A stretch of DNA of 64,000 bases, taken from Actinokineospora pegani (GTDB taxonomy: Bacteria > Actinomycetota > Actinomycetes > Mycobacteriales > Pseudonocardiaceae). Shown here piece by piece: positions 16,329 through 24,725 of the stretch (its first letter is position 1; the number at the start of each line of letters is the position of its first letter). Location: contig NZ_WHOL01000048.1 of the NCBI RefSeq assembly GCF_009745975.1, forward strand, positions 35,329 to 99,328, given 5' to 3'. The notes beneath the pieces are model-generated. The model searched no databases, was not told the origin of the DNA, and was given only the letters and a program-made list of their open reading frames with translations. Position numbers and translations under genes: made by a program.

Positions 16329-17342
16329 ATGAGCGAAGGCCTGAGCGTGGTCCCCCGGTCCAGCTCCCACGAACTCGACCACGTCGGTCTGCGGTTCCGC
16401 ACGATCCACGGCTACAAGCGCGCGTTCCGGATGGCGGGCAGCGGTCCCGCGGTCCTGCTCGTGCACGGGATCAGCGACAACTCCGGCACGTGGCTGCGCG
16501 TGCTGTCCACGCTCGCGCGCGACCACACCGTCATCGCCCCGGACCTGCTCGGGCACGGCAAGTCCGACAAGCCGCGCGCCGACTACGCCGCGGGGGCGTA
16601 CGCGTGCGGGATGCGCGACCTGCTCAGCGTGCTGGACGTGGACCGCGTGACCGTCGTCGGCCACTCCCTCGGCGGCGGGGTCGCGATGCAGTTCGCCTAC
16701 CAGTTCCCCGAGCGCTGCGAACGGCTCGTGCTGGTCAGCAGCGGTGGCGTGGGCCGCGAGGTGCACCCGGCGCTGCGCGTCGCGGCGATGCCCGGGGCGG
16801 AGCTGGCCATGCCGTTCATCGCCGCCGCGCCGGTCCGCGCGCTCGTCGCCGGGATGATGCCGCTGCTGCGGCGCACCGGCCTCGACTTCGGCCCGGACCT
16901 GACCTACGCGCTGGAGCGCTACGCGGCGCTGCGCGACCCGCGGGCCAGGACCGCGTTCCTGCGCACCCTGCGCTCCGTGGTCGATCTGCGCGGCCAGGTG
17001 GTCACCATGCTCGACCGCTGCTACCTGACCAGGGGCATCCCCACGATGCTCATGTGGGGCACGCGGGACCGCATCGTCCCCTCCGCGCACGCGCGGCTCG
17101 CCCACGAGGCGATGCCCGGCAGCGTCCTGGAGGTCTTCGACCGCTCCGGGCACTTCCCGCACCAGAGCGAGCCCGCCAAGTTCATCTCGGTGCTGACCTC
17201 GTTCATCCGCGAGACCGCCCCCGCCGAGTACGACCCCCAGGTGTGGCGGGCGATCCTGCGCGGCGGCCGTGAACCCGAGCGCGCCGCCGACCCGGTCACC
17301 GTCGCCCGCATCGACCGCGCCACGGTGTCGTCCGGCTCTTAG
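16329..17342 (+). CDS. Alpha/beta-hydrolase
   Basis: 337 residues. Oxyanion region VLLVHGISDNSGTW, nucleophile Ser in VVGHSLGGG, acid Asp in MWGTRDRIVPS and base His in FDRSGHFPHQS: a complete catalytic triad. It resembles the actinobacterial epoxide-hydrolase/esterase-like enzymes (for example what I recall of Rv2715). No signal peptide, so cytoplasmic. The C-terminal 40 residues after the fold are unusual and Arg-rich. Substrate unknown. Confidence 0.88.
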   Translation: MSEGLSVVPRSSSHELDHVGLRFRTIHGYKRAFRMAGSGPAVLLVHGISDNSGTWLRVLSTLARDHTVIAPDLLGHGKSDKPRADYAAGAYACGMRDLLSVLDVDRVTVVGHSLGGGVAMQFAYQFPERCERLVLVSSGGVGREVHPALRVAAMPGAELAMPFIAAAPVRALVAGMMPLLRRTGLDFGPDLTYALERYAALRDPRARTAFLRTLRSVVDLRGQVVTMLDRCYLTRGIPTMLMWGTRDRIVPSAHARLAHEAMPGSVLEVFDRSGHFPHQSEPAKFISVLTSFIRETAPAEYDPQVWRAILRGGREPERAADPVTVARIDRATVSSGS

Positions 17343-17497
17343 CGGCTGAGGAGCCCGCGGGTTGGGGTCCGGCGGGCACGGGAGCTGGCAGGCCGGGGCG
17401 GCCCACTGGCTCGTCGAGTCGTCCTGGTCCCCTGAGTTGTCCACAGGCGGGGCGCGACCGGGCCGCGAAGTCGGCCCCTGGCCCTAAACTCAGGCCC

Positions 17498-18475
17498 ATG
17501 CCAGAGACGAAGACGTCGCCAGCGGCGGACACCGGGCCACCGCCCGCGTTCGCCGACGCGGTGCGGGACGAGACCTCCCTGCGCCGGTTCCTGCACGGCC
17601 TGCCCGGGGTGGACGCGGTCGGGGTGGAGCAGCGCGCCGCCGGTCTGGCGACCCGCAGCATCAAGAAGGCCAGCAAGCTGTGGGCCATCGACATGGCTAT
17701 CTCGATGGTCGACCTGACAACCCTCGAGGGCGCCGACACCGCGGGCAAGGTGCGGTCGCTGTGCGCCAAGGGCCGCAGGCCCGACCCGGACGCGCCCGAG
17801 GTGCCCAGGGTCGCGGCGATCTGCGTGTACCCGGACATGGCGGCCACCGCGGTGGCCGAGCTGGCGGGCACCGGGGTCGGCGTGGCCAGCGTGGCCACGG
17901 CGTTCCCCTCCGGGCGCTCGAGCCTGGCGGTCAAGCTGGCCGACACCGCCTACGCCGTCGAGGCGGGGGCGACCGAGATCGACATGGTGATCGACCGGGG
18001 CGCGTTCCTCTCCGGCCGCTACGGGCAGGTCTTCGACGAGATCCAGCAGGTGAAGGCGGCCTGCGGCGACGCGCACCTCAAGGTCATCCTGGAGACCGGC
18101 GAGCTGGCCACCTACGACAACGTGCGCCGCGCGTCCTGGCTGGGGCTGCTCGCGGGCGGCGACTTCATCAAGACCTCCACCGGCAAGGTGTCCCCCGCCG
18201 CGACGCTGCCGGTGACCCACGTGATGCTGCAGGCGGTGCACGACTGGCACGCCACCACCGGCGAGCTGCGCGGGGTCAAGCCCGCGGGCGGCATCCGCAC
18301 GACCAAGGACGCCATCCGGTACCTGGTGGCCGTGCGCGAGGTCGCGGGCGAGCGGTGGCTCGACCCGCGCCTGTTCCGCTTCGGCGCGTCCAGCCTGCTC
18401 AACGACCTGCTCATGCAGCGGCGGACCCAGCTCCAGGGCCACTACAGCGGCCCCGACTACGTGACGGTGGATTGA
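17498..18475 (+). CDS. deoC: Deoxyribose-phosphate aldolase
   Basis: Splits 2-deoxyribose 5-phosphate into glyceraldehyde 3-phosphate and acetaldehyde. 325 residues, the long actinobacterial form with about 70 extra residues at the N-terminus. The Schiff-base Lys lies in DFIKTSTGKVSPAAT, the second Lys in GVKPAGGIRTTKDA, and VILETGEL precedes them. The next gene starts 1 base after its stop; the two aldehyde dehydrogenase genes that follow can oxidise the acetaldehyde product. It completes the route fed by deoA. Confidence 0.96.
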   Translation: MPETKTSPAADTGPPPAFADAVRDETSLRRFLHGLPGVDAVGVEQRAAGLATRSIKKASKLWAIDMAISMVDLTTLEGADTAGKVRSLCAKGRRPDPDAPEVPRVAAICVYPDMAATAVAELAGTGVGVASVATAFPSGRSSLAVKLADTAYAVEAGATEIDMVIDRGAFLSGRYGQVFDEIQQVKAACGDAHLKVILETGELATYDNVRRASWLGLLAGGDFIKTSTGKVSPAATLPVTHVMLQAVHDWHATTGELRGVKPAGGIRTTKDAIRYLVAVREVAGERWLDPRLFRFGASSLLNDLLMQRRTQLQGHYSGPDYVTVD

Positions 18476-18476
18476 G

Positions 18477-19910
18477 ATGCCCTCCTGGGAGTACGCGCCC
18501 GCGCCGGAATCGCGGGCCATCGCCAACCTCAAGCCCAACTACCGCATGTTCCTCGACGGCGAGTTCGTCGAGGGCGGCGGCGAGCCGCTCAAGTCGATCA
18601 ACCCGGCCACCGAGGAGGTGCTCGCGGAGGTCTCCACGGCCGGCTCCGCCGACGTCGACAAGGCCGTGAAGGCCGCGCAGCGGGCGCAGGACAAGGTCTG
18701 GGGCCGGATGCCCGGCGCCGAGCGGGCCAAGTACATCTTCCGCGTCGCGCGGCTGATCGCCGAGCGCGCCCGCGAGCTGGCCGTGCTGGAGTCGCTGGAC
18801 AACGGCAAGCCGATCAGGGAATCGCGCGACGTCGACGTCCCGACTGCCTCGGCGCACTTCTTCTACCACGCGGGCTGGGCCGACAAGCTCGACCACGCGG
18901 GCTACGGGCCCGACCCCCGGCCGCTGGGCGTGGCGGGGCAGGTCATCCCGTGGAACTTCCCGCTGCTGATGGCCGCGTGGAAGATCGCCCCCGCGCTGGC
19001 CTGCGGCAACACCGTCGTGCTCAAGCCCGCCGAGACGACCCCGCTGACCGCGCTGGTGCTGGCCGAGATCATCCAGCAGGCCGAGCTGCCGCCAGGTGTG
19101 GTCAACATCCTGCCCGGCGCGGGCGAGGTGGGCGCGGCCGTGGTCGGGCACCCCGGCGTGCGCAAGGTGGCCTTCACCGGCTCGACCGACGTCGGCAAGT
19201 CCATCCAGCGCTCGCTGGCGGGCACCGGCAAGAAGCTGACCCTGGAGCTGGGCGGCAAGGCGGCCAACATCGTCTTCGACGACGCCCCGCTCGACCAGGC
19301 CGTCGAGGGCATCGTCAACGGGATCTTCTTCAACCAGGGCCACGTGTGCTGCGCGGGCTCGCGACTGCTGGTGCAGGAGTCGGTGGCCGAGGAGCTGCTG
19401 GACAAGCTGCACAAGCGGGTGGCGACGCTGCGCGTGGGCGACCCGCTGGACAAGAACACCGACGTCGGCGCGATCAACTCGCGCGCGCAGCTCACCAAGA
19501 TCCAGGAGCTGGTGGCCTCCGGCGAGGCCGAGGGCGCCAAGCGCTGGACCAGCCCGTGCCCGGTGCCGGACAAGGGGTTCTTCTTCGCCCCCACCGTCTT
19601 CGCCGACGTCAGCCAGGCCATGCGCATCGCCCGCGAGGAGATCTTCGGCCCGGTGCTGTCGGTGCTGACCTTCCGCACCCCGGACGAGGCCGTGGCCAAG
19701 GCCAACAACACCCCCTACGGCCTGTCGGCGGGCATCTGGACCGAGAAGGGCTCGCGCATCCTGTGGATGGCCGACAAGCTGCGCGCGGGCGTGGTCTGGG
19801 CCAACACCTTCAACCGCTTCGACCCGACCGCCCCCTTCGGCGGCTACCAGGAGTCCGGGTTCGGCCGCGAGGGCGGCCGCGCGGGCTTGGAGGCCTACCT
19901 CGATGTCTGA
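18477..19910 (+). CDS. Aldehyde dehydrogenase, full length
   Basis: NAD(P)-dependent oxidation of an aldehyde to the acid; acetaldehyde from DeoC is the likely substrate. 477 residues. Motifs: cofactor site VIPWNFPLLMAAWKIAPALA, FTGSTDVGK, general base Glu in TLELGGKAANIVF, nucleophile Cys in FNQGHVCCAGSRLLV, and EEIFGPVLSVLTF. Overlaps the next gene by 8 bases, which indicates translational coupling with the truncated homolog. Confidence 0.95.
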   Translation: MPSWEYAPAPESRAIANLKPNYRMFLDGEFVEGGGEPLKSINPATEEVLAEVSTAGSADVDKAVKAAQRAQDKVWGRMPGAERAKYIFRVARLIAERARELAVLESLDNGKPIRESRDVDVPTASAHFFYHAGWADKLDHAGYGPDPRPLGVAGQVIPWNFPLLMAAWKIAPALACGNTVVLKPAETTPLTALVLAEIIQQAELPPGVVNILPGAGEVGAAVVGHPGVRKVAFTGSTDVGKSIQRSLAGTGKKLTLELGGKAANIVFDDAPLDQAVEGIVNGIFFNQGHVCCAGSRLLVQESVAEELLDKLHKRVATLRVGDPLDKNTDVGAINSRAQLTKIQELVASGEAEGAKRWTSPCPVPDKGFFFAPTVFADVSQAMRIAREEIFGPVLSVLTFRTPDEAVAKANNTPYGLSAGIWTEKGSRILWMADKLRAGVVWANTFNRFDPTAPFGGYQESGFGREGGRAGLEAYLDV

Positions 19911-20769
19911 CCGCATCTCCGTCGCCAAGACGTACAAGCTCTACCTGGGCGGGGCCTTCCCCCGCTCGGAGTCGGGCCGCACCTACCCGGTCGCCGACGC
20001 CAAGGGCAAGTTCCTCGCCAACGCCGCGCAGGCCTCCCGCAAGGACCTGCGCGAGGCCGTCGTCGCCGCGCGCGGGGCGTTCAAGAAGTGGTCCGGGGCC
20101 ACCGCGTACAACCGCGGCCAGGTGCTCTACCGGGTCGCCGAGGTCCTGGAGGGGCGGCGCGAGCAGTTCATCGCCGAGGTCGCCGCGTCCGAGGGCGTCG
20201 CGGCCAAGCGGGCGCAGGCGCTCGTCGACACCGCCATCGACCGGTGGGTCTGGTACGCGGGCTGGACCGACAAGCTCGCCACCGTGCTCGGCGCGGCGAA
20301 CCCGGTGGCCGGGCCGTACTTCTCGTTCTCCGTGCCGGAGCCGACCGGGGTCGTCGGGGTGCTCGCCCCGCAGCGGTCGAGCCTGCTCGGCCTGGTCAGC
20401 GTGCTGGCCCCGGTGCTGGCGACCGGGTCGACCGCGGTCGTGGTCGGCAGCCAGGACCGGCCGCTGCCCGCGATCACCCTGTCGGAGGTGCTGGCGACCT
20501 CGGACGTGCCCGGCGGCGTGGTGAACCTGCTGACCGGGCACACCGCGGAGCTGGCCCCGTGGCTGGCCTCGCACGCCGACGTCAACGCCCTCGACCTGAC
20601 CGGGGCGCACGCCGAGCAGCGCAAGGGGCTCGAGGAGGCGGCGGCGGGCACGGTGAAGCGGGTGCTGCGCACGCCGCTGGAGGAGCCCGACTGGGCCGAG
20701 CGGCCGGACATCGGCAGGCTGCGGGCGGTGCTGGAGACCAAGACCGTGTGGCACCCGACGGGTGTCTGA
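19903..20769 (+). CDS. Short aldehyde-dehydrogenase homolog lacking the catalytic half
   Basis: 288 residues that align with the N-terminal NAD-binding part of the preceding enzyme (KTYKLYLGGAFPRSESGRTY, DRWVWYAGWTDKLA, PTGVVGVLAPQRSSLLGLVSV split from longer text). The frame ends after the LTGHTAELA region: no ELGG Glu, no catalytic Cys, no C-terminal oligomerisation part. The N of the PWN motif is also replaced (APQRSS). The frame is intact and tightly coupled to the full-length gene, so it looks like a kept non-catalytic subunit rather than debris. I recall similar deoC-ALDH-short-ALDH sets in other actinomycetes. Confidence 0.85.
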   Translation: MSDRISVAKTYKLYLGGAFPRSESGRTYPVADAKGKFLANAAQASRKDLREAVVAARGAFKKWSGATAYNRGQVLYRVAEVLEGRREQFIAEVAASEGVAAKRAQALVDTAIDRWVWYAGWTDKLATVLGAANPVAGPYFSFSVPEPTGVVGVLAPQRSSLLGLVSVLAPVLATGSTAVVVGSQDRPLPAITLSEVLATSDVPGGVVNLLTGHTAELAPWLASHADVNALDLTGAHAEQRKGLEEAAAGTVKRVLRTPLEEPDWAERPDIGRLRAVLETKTVWHPTGV

Positions 20770-20847
20770 CCGGACCGATCCGAGCGAAAGGGAGCCGAAT
20801 GGCGCCGGGGGGCGTCACACTCGGCGAGCAAGGAATGGGGGACAGCC

Positions 20848-21207
20848 ATGAGCACACCAGGAACACCACCTCCGGGGGTCTCCGACGTCGGCGGGTACCA
20901 CGGCGAGGAGGACGCGTTCGCCGCGTACACCTCCGCCGTGCGCCCGCTGGCCGACCAGTTGCACACCGCGGCGGACACGCACGGGCGGACGGACTTCGCC
21001 GAGCACGCCTTCTCCAAGATCGGCAGTGAGGTCGGGCTGAGCCAGGCCATCCGCAACGCGACGGTGGGCCAGCAGGAGCGGGTGCGCGGCCTGGCCGACT
21101 CGCTGGGCGGGACGGTCGACGCGGTGCGCAACACCTGGACCAACATCCAGGGCACCGAGGAGGACGCCGGGCTGTCCCTGCGCCGGGCGGCGGGTGATCA
21201 CACGTGA
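20848..21207 (+). CDS. EspC/WXG-like type VII secretion-associated protein
   Basis: 119 residues, no signal peptide, helical hairpin after a Gly/Pro-rich start (MSTPGTPPPGVSDVGGYHG). Size and amphipathic helices (AAYTSAVRPLADQLHTAAD, SLGGTVDAVRNTWTNIQGTE) match the EspC/DUF2580 group of ESX-associated proteins. Its stop overlaps the GTG of the next gene, a WXG-NlpC/P60 protein, making a likely paired substrate. Confidence 0.7.
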   Translation: MSTPGTPPPGVSDVGGYHGEEDAFAAYTSAVRPLADQLHTAADTHGRTDFAEHAFSKIGSEVGLSQAIRNATVGQQERVRGLADSLGGTVDAVRNTWTNIQGTEEDAGLSLRRAAGDHT

Positions 21208-22322
21208 GCGCGCCCGTGCAGCAGCTGCTGGAGCCGATGATCCAGCCCGCGGCCACCGCGCAGCGGCACCTGGCCACCGACGACGCGGCGATCGACCAGG
21301 TCGGCCGGGCGCACAACGGGTTCGCCAGCACGCTGAGCACCGTCGGCGAGGACGCGGGCAGGCAGGCCGGCAGTCTGCGCTCGGGCTGGACCGGGCAGGG
21401 CGCGACCCGCTACGACCAGGACACCAGCGCGCAGCAGGTGACCGGCAAGCAGCTCGGCGAGTACAGCGCCCAGGTCCAGCAGGCGGTCCAGCGGGCGGGT
21501 GAGATCCTCAAGGTCGGCCAGAAGGTCAACCAGGACCAGATCGACGCGTTCAACCGCAAGGCCGCAGAGCTGCTGCAGGCCGCGGCGGCGCTGCGCCAGG
21601 CGGGCGACACCGCGGGCGCGCAGCAGAAGCTCACCGAGTTGGCCACCCACGCCTCCAGGCTGACCGGCGACACGTCGCTGAACCTGCAGGACGTCATGGG
21701 CAAGCTGACCGGCGTCGTCGACCAGATCAACGGTGGCGGCGGCGGTTCGACCTCGCCCCAGTCCGCGACCGCGGCCCCACCCGCGCCCGCCGCCTACAAC
21801 TCCCGCCAGAGCGGCGGGGGCGGAGGCGGTGGCGGCGGTGGCGGCTACAGCGGGGGTGGCGGCGGCGGTGGGGGCGCGGTCACCAAGCGCAGGCTTCCGG
21901 TGGCCATCCCGCCGCAGCCGGGCACGGGGGTGGCGGTCAACCTGCCCGACGGCAGCACCGTCATGGCGCCCAACGAGACCGCGGCCAAGGCCGTGCGCGC
22001 GGCGCTGAGCCAGCTCGGCGTGCCCTACGTCTGGGGCGGCACCGCGCCCGGGTCCGGCCTGGACTGCTCCGGCCTGACCCAGTACGCCTACGGCGAGGGC
22101 GGCCTGGAGATCCCGCGCACCTCCCGCGAGCAGGACATCGGGGCCGAGGTGCCCAGCGCCGACCAGTTGCTCCCCGGCGACCTGGTGTGCTGGGAGGGGC
22201 ACGTGGCGATGTACATCGGCAACGGGCAGATCGTCGAGGCGGGCGACCCGGTGCAGGTCGGGCCGCTGCGCACGACGAACTCGGGCATGCCCTTCGTCGG
22301 CTTCTACCGACCGACCGGCTGA
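21204..22322 (+). CDS. WXG100-like / NlpC-P60 peptidoglycan hydrolase
   Basis: 372 residues from GTG 21204. Residues 1-110: helical hairpin with the WXG turn SGWTGQGATRY. Then a second helical part, a Gly-rich linker (about residues 173-225, encoded by GGC/GGT runs at 21733-21878) and a C-terminal NlpC/P60 domain with catalytic Cys in SGLDCSGLTQYAY and His in WEGHVAMYIGNGQ. No Sec signal, so export is probably through a type VII system guided by the WXG part and the upstream EspC-like partner. Cuts cell-wall stem peptides. Confidence 0.88.
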   Translation: MSAPVQQLLEPMIQPAATAQRHLATDDAAIDQVGRAHNGFASTLSTVGEDAGRQAGSLRSGWTGQGATRYDQDTSAQQVTGKQLGEYSAQVQQAVQRAGEILKVGQKVNQDQIDAFNRKAAELLQAAAALRQAGDTAGAQQKLTELATHASRLTGDTSLNLQDVMGKLTGVVDQINGGGGGSTSPQSATAAPPAPAAYNSRQSGGGGGGGGGGGYSGGGGGGGGAVTKRRLPVAIPPQPGTGVAVNLPDGSTVMAPNETAAKAVRAALSQLGVPYVWGGTAPGSGLDCSGLTQYAYGEGGLEIPRTSREQDIGAEVPSADQLLPGDLVCWEGHVAMYIGNGQIVEAGDPVQVGPLRTTNSGMPFVGFYRPTG

Positions 22323-22336
22323 GGGACGGGCAGCAC

Positions 22337-22747
22337 GTGGAGATCGACATCAACCGGGAGCTGGACGCGGTGGCCAGCCGCGTGCGGCAGACCGAGGAGC
22401 ACGCGCGGGCCAGGGTCGTCGGCCCGGTCACCGGGCAGGCGGTCAGCGGCGACGGCGGGGTGAGCGTCACCGTGCGGCCGGGCGGGCTGCTCTCGGAGGT
22501 CGCGCTGACCCCGGGGGCGCTGCGGATGGGCGCCGAGGCGCTGGCCGCGCAGATCACCGCGCTGGCCGGGGCCGCCACCCGGCGCGCGGGCGCGACCATG
22601 CACGCCACCCTGGCCCCCGTGCTGGGGCCCGAGGGCGAGAAGCACCTGGCGTCGCTGGGCTACCAGCCGCTCGACGAGGACGAGATCGCCCAGGACACCG
22701 TCTACGACAGCCCGCTGGGCCCGCGTGAGCGGCGGAGGGGGCCGTGA
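22337..22747 (+). CDS. YbaB/EbfC-like protein, first copy
   Basis: 136 residues from GTG 22337 (VEIDINRELDAVASRVRQ). Helix, beta sheet (GGVSVTVRPGGLLSEVALTP), helix pattern of the YbaB/EbfC DNA-binding fold. Such proteins often accompany ESX substrates in actinomycetes. Overlaps the next gene, its paralog, by 4 bases. Confidence 0.7.
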   Translation: MEIDINRELDAVASRVRQTEEHARARVVGPVTGQAVSGDGGVSVTVRPGGLLSEVALTPGALRMGAEALAAQITALAGAATRRAGATMHATLAPVLGPEGEKHLASLGYQPLDEDEIAQDTVYDSPLGPRERRRGP

Positions 22748-23265
22748 GCGAGCGCGAGGTCGTCGAGCGCAGCACGGCCCAGGTCATCGCCGACGGCCTG
22801 GAGCGGCAGAAGGCGCTCGAGGGCGTCGACGCGGTCCTGGGGCAGGTGCGCGGCACCGCGACCGACAACCACCAGAGCGTCCGGGTCACCGTCGACGGCC
22901 GGGGAAGGCTGGTCGAGCTGTGGCTGCGCCAGGACGCCGTGCGCTGGGGCGCCGACCAGCTCGGCAGGCTGATCGTGCTGGTCGCCGAGGCGGCGATGGC
23001 CCAGGCCACCCAGGCCGCCTACAACCGGCTGGCCCCGCTGCTCGGCGACGGGATGACCTACGCCATCGAGCAGCTCTCCGGCCGCCCGGCCCCGGCCAGG
23101 CGCGACAGCGGCGGCATCACCGCAGAGGAGTTCATGCGCAGGCGCGAGGAGCGGCTGCGCCGCGCCGACGGCTCCGCGTCCAGCCGCGGCCAGGCCGCCG
23201 ACGACGACTGGGACCCCGACGACCCGCTGGCCTTCGACATCTCATCGCTGCGCTCGGACCGGTGA
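22744..23265 (+). CDS. YbaB/EbfC-like protein, second copy
   Basis: 173 residues from GTG 22744. The core NHQSVRVTVDGRGRLVELWL followed by a helix of small residues gives the same helix-sheet-helix layout as the preceding gene. The tail is charged and acidic (DDDWDPDDPLAFD). Last gene of a four-gene, mostly overlapping operon (20848-23265) with EspC-like, WXG-NlpC and YbaB proteins. Confidence 0.7.
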   Translation: MSEREVVERSTAQVIADGLERQKALEGVDAVLGQVRGTATDNHQSVRVTVDGRGRLVELWLRQDAVRWGADQLGRLIVLVAEAAMAQATQAAYNRLAPLLGDGMTYAIEQLSGRPAPARRDSGGITAEEFMRRREERLRRADGSASSRGQAADDDWDPDDPLAFDISSLRSDR

Positions 23266-23410
23266 CGGCGGTGACCCGGGGTGCCCCCCGCGGGGGGAAC
23301 CAGCGGAAATCCCCCCGGGGGTTCGGCGCGGAGATCCAGACCCCGTAGGCTGCCGACCGGCGTGCGCGCGGGCACGCAGGCTGATGGCTGTGCGACCAGG
23401 AGGACCTCCA

Positions 23411-24661
23411 ATGGCCCAGGACATCGTCCCGATCGAGCTGCGTCTGCCGCAGGGTGACGTCGTCACGCTGTGGGCTCCGCGCTGGCGGGAGGACGGCGAG
23501 GAGTGGGAGGCGTTCCTCGGGCACGAGGACGACCTCTTCGCGTTCCCGGACGCGGCGCACCTGGCCGCATTCGTGCGGACCACCGAGGAGCACGACCTGT
23601 CCGACCACCCGGCGTGGCACCTGGTGCCCGCGCTGTCGGTGGCCGAGCTGATGCCCGCCGACGCCCACCAGTACGACCTGGTCGGCGTGCCGGAGCTGGT
23701 GGCCGAGGACCCCGACACCTGGACCGTCGGCGAGCTGGCCGACATCGTCAACATCGTGCGCTCGCTGGCCGACGTGTGCGAGCTCGACGAGGTGCACACC
23801 GTCCTGGACTCCGCCGCCGGGTTCTCCGTGCTGGACCAGGGCACCTTCCCGTTCACCGGCCGCGACGGCGAGAAGCTGTGGACCGACCTGGCCGAGACCA
23901 TCTCCGAGCGCTGGGACGAGGTCCTCGACGCCCTCGACGACGTGGTCACCGTGCCCGAGGTCGACGAGGCCGCGCTGGAGAAGTCCAGCGCGGAGCTGGC
24001 CGAGTTCCAGGCCGAGGCCGCCGAGATCGATGACGAGTCCGAGGACATCGAGATCGTCACCGTCGCGGGCACCGATGATGAGGACGCCGAGGCCGAGGCC
24101 GGCCCGGTGGGCTTCTGGGCCGAGGTCGGCATCGACCCGATCAAGATCATCGCCGATGGCGTGGAGTACTACACGCTGCGCTGCTACCTCGACGACGAGC
24201 CGGTCTTCCTCGGCGCCGACGGCAAGATCGACGTCGCCCGCTCGCCGCGCGCGCTGGCCAAGTTCCTGGCCACCGAGGACCTGTCCGACAACGACCTGAC
24301 CGACGTCTCCACCTGGGACGAGGTCGCGGCCAAGGCGACCGACGGCAGCCTGGACCTGGAGCCGGACGCCGACAACACCTACGTGCTGGCCGGACTCGGC
24401 GAGGACCTGGGCGAGGGCGTCGACGCGGTCGACCCGGTGCAGCTCGACCTGGCCGTCGAGCTGCTGACCGACGCCGCCGACTGGGCCGACGACGAGTCGG
24501 TCGGCGAGGCGCTGGGCCAGTCGGAGAGCCTGGGCTGGCTGGTCAGCTACATCCTGTCGCCGGACCCCACCCGGATGGCGCCGAGCGCGCCGTTCGACAG
24601 CGAGGCCGAGGCGTGGCGGAAGCTGGTGCAGGCCTTCGAGAACCGCCTGTCGGTGCACTGA
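23411..24661 (+). CDS. Acidic actinobacterial protein (often labelled primosomal protein)
   Basis: 416 residues from ATG 23411, preceded by GGAGGACC. Strongly acidic (many Asp/Glu), starts MAQDIVPIELRLPQGDVV. Two similar halves can be seen: VTLWAPRW..EWEAFLGHEDDLFAFPD near residue 20 and EYYTLRCYLDDEPVFLGAD near 250, each followed by LAAFVRTTEEHDLSDH or LAKFLATEDLSDND. This duplicated layout is that of a conserved actinobacterial protein commonly annotated as primosomal protein; the biochemical role is not established. No membrane helix. Confidence 0.75.
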   Translation: MAQDIVPIELRLPQGDVVTLWAPRWREDGEEWEAFLGHEDDLFAFPDAAHLAAFVRTTEEHDLSDHPAWHLVPALSVAELMPADAHQYDLVGVPELVAEDPDTWTVGELADIVNIVRSLADVCELDEVHTVLDSAAGFSVLDQGTFPFTGRDGEKLWTDLAETISERWDEVLDALDDVVTVPEVDEAALEKSSAELAEFQAEAAEIDDESEDIEIVTVAGTDDEDAEAEAGPVGFWAEVGIDPIKIIADGVEYYTLRCYLDDEPVFLGADGKIDVARSPRALAKFLATEDLSDNDLTDVSTWDEVAAKATDGSLDLEPDADNTYVLAGLGEDLGEGVDAVDPVQLDLAVELLTDAADWADDESVGEALGQSESLGWLVSYILSPDPTRMAPSAPFDSEAEAWRKLVQAFENRLSVH

Positions 24662-24682
24662 CCCCGAAGCGGTGACGGCGTG

Positions 24683-24718
24683 AGCGCCGGGTGGTCCCCC
24701 CGCGGGCCACCCGGCGCT
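24683..24718. terminator. Bidirectional hairpin terminator
   Basis: A perfect 12-bp stem (AGCGCCGGGTGG / CCACCCGGCGCT) with a 12-base loop in the 64-bp gap between two convergent genes (the acidic protein and add). Confidence 0.75.
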
Positions 24719-24725
24719 GTCGTGC

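Noticed and set aside
14826..17444. An 872-codon minus-strand open frame opposite the DUF1707 to hydrolase genes
   Set aside because: Shadow of three recognisable plus-strand genes; no ribosome site and no family features.
21733..21878. Low-complexity GGC/GGT run as a possible unstable repeat
   Set aside because: It stays in frame and encodes the Gly-rich linker common in NlpC/P60 proteins; no sign of frame switching.
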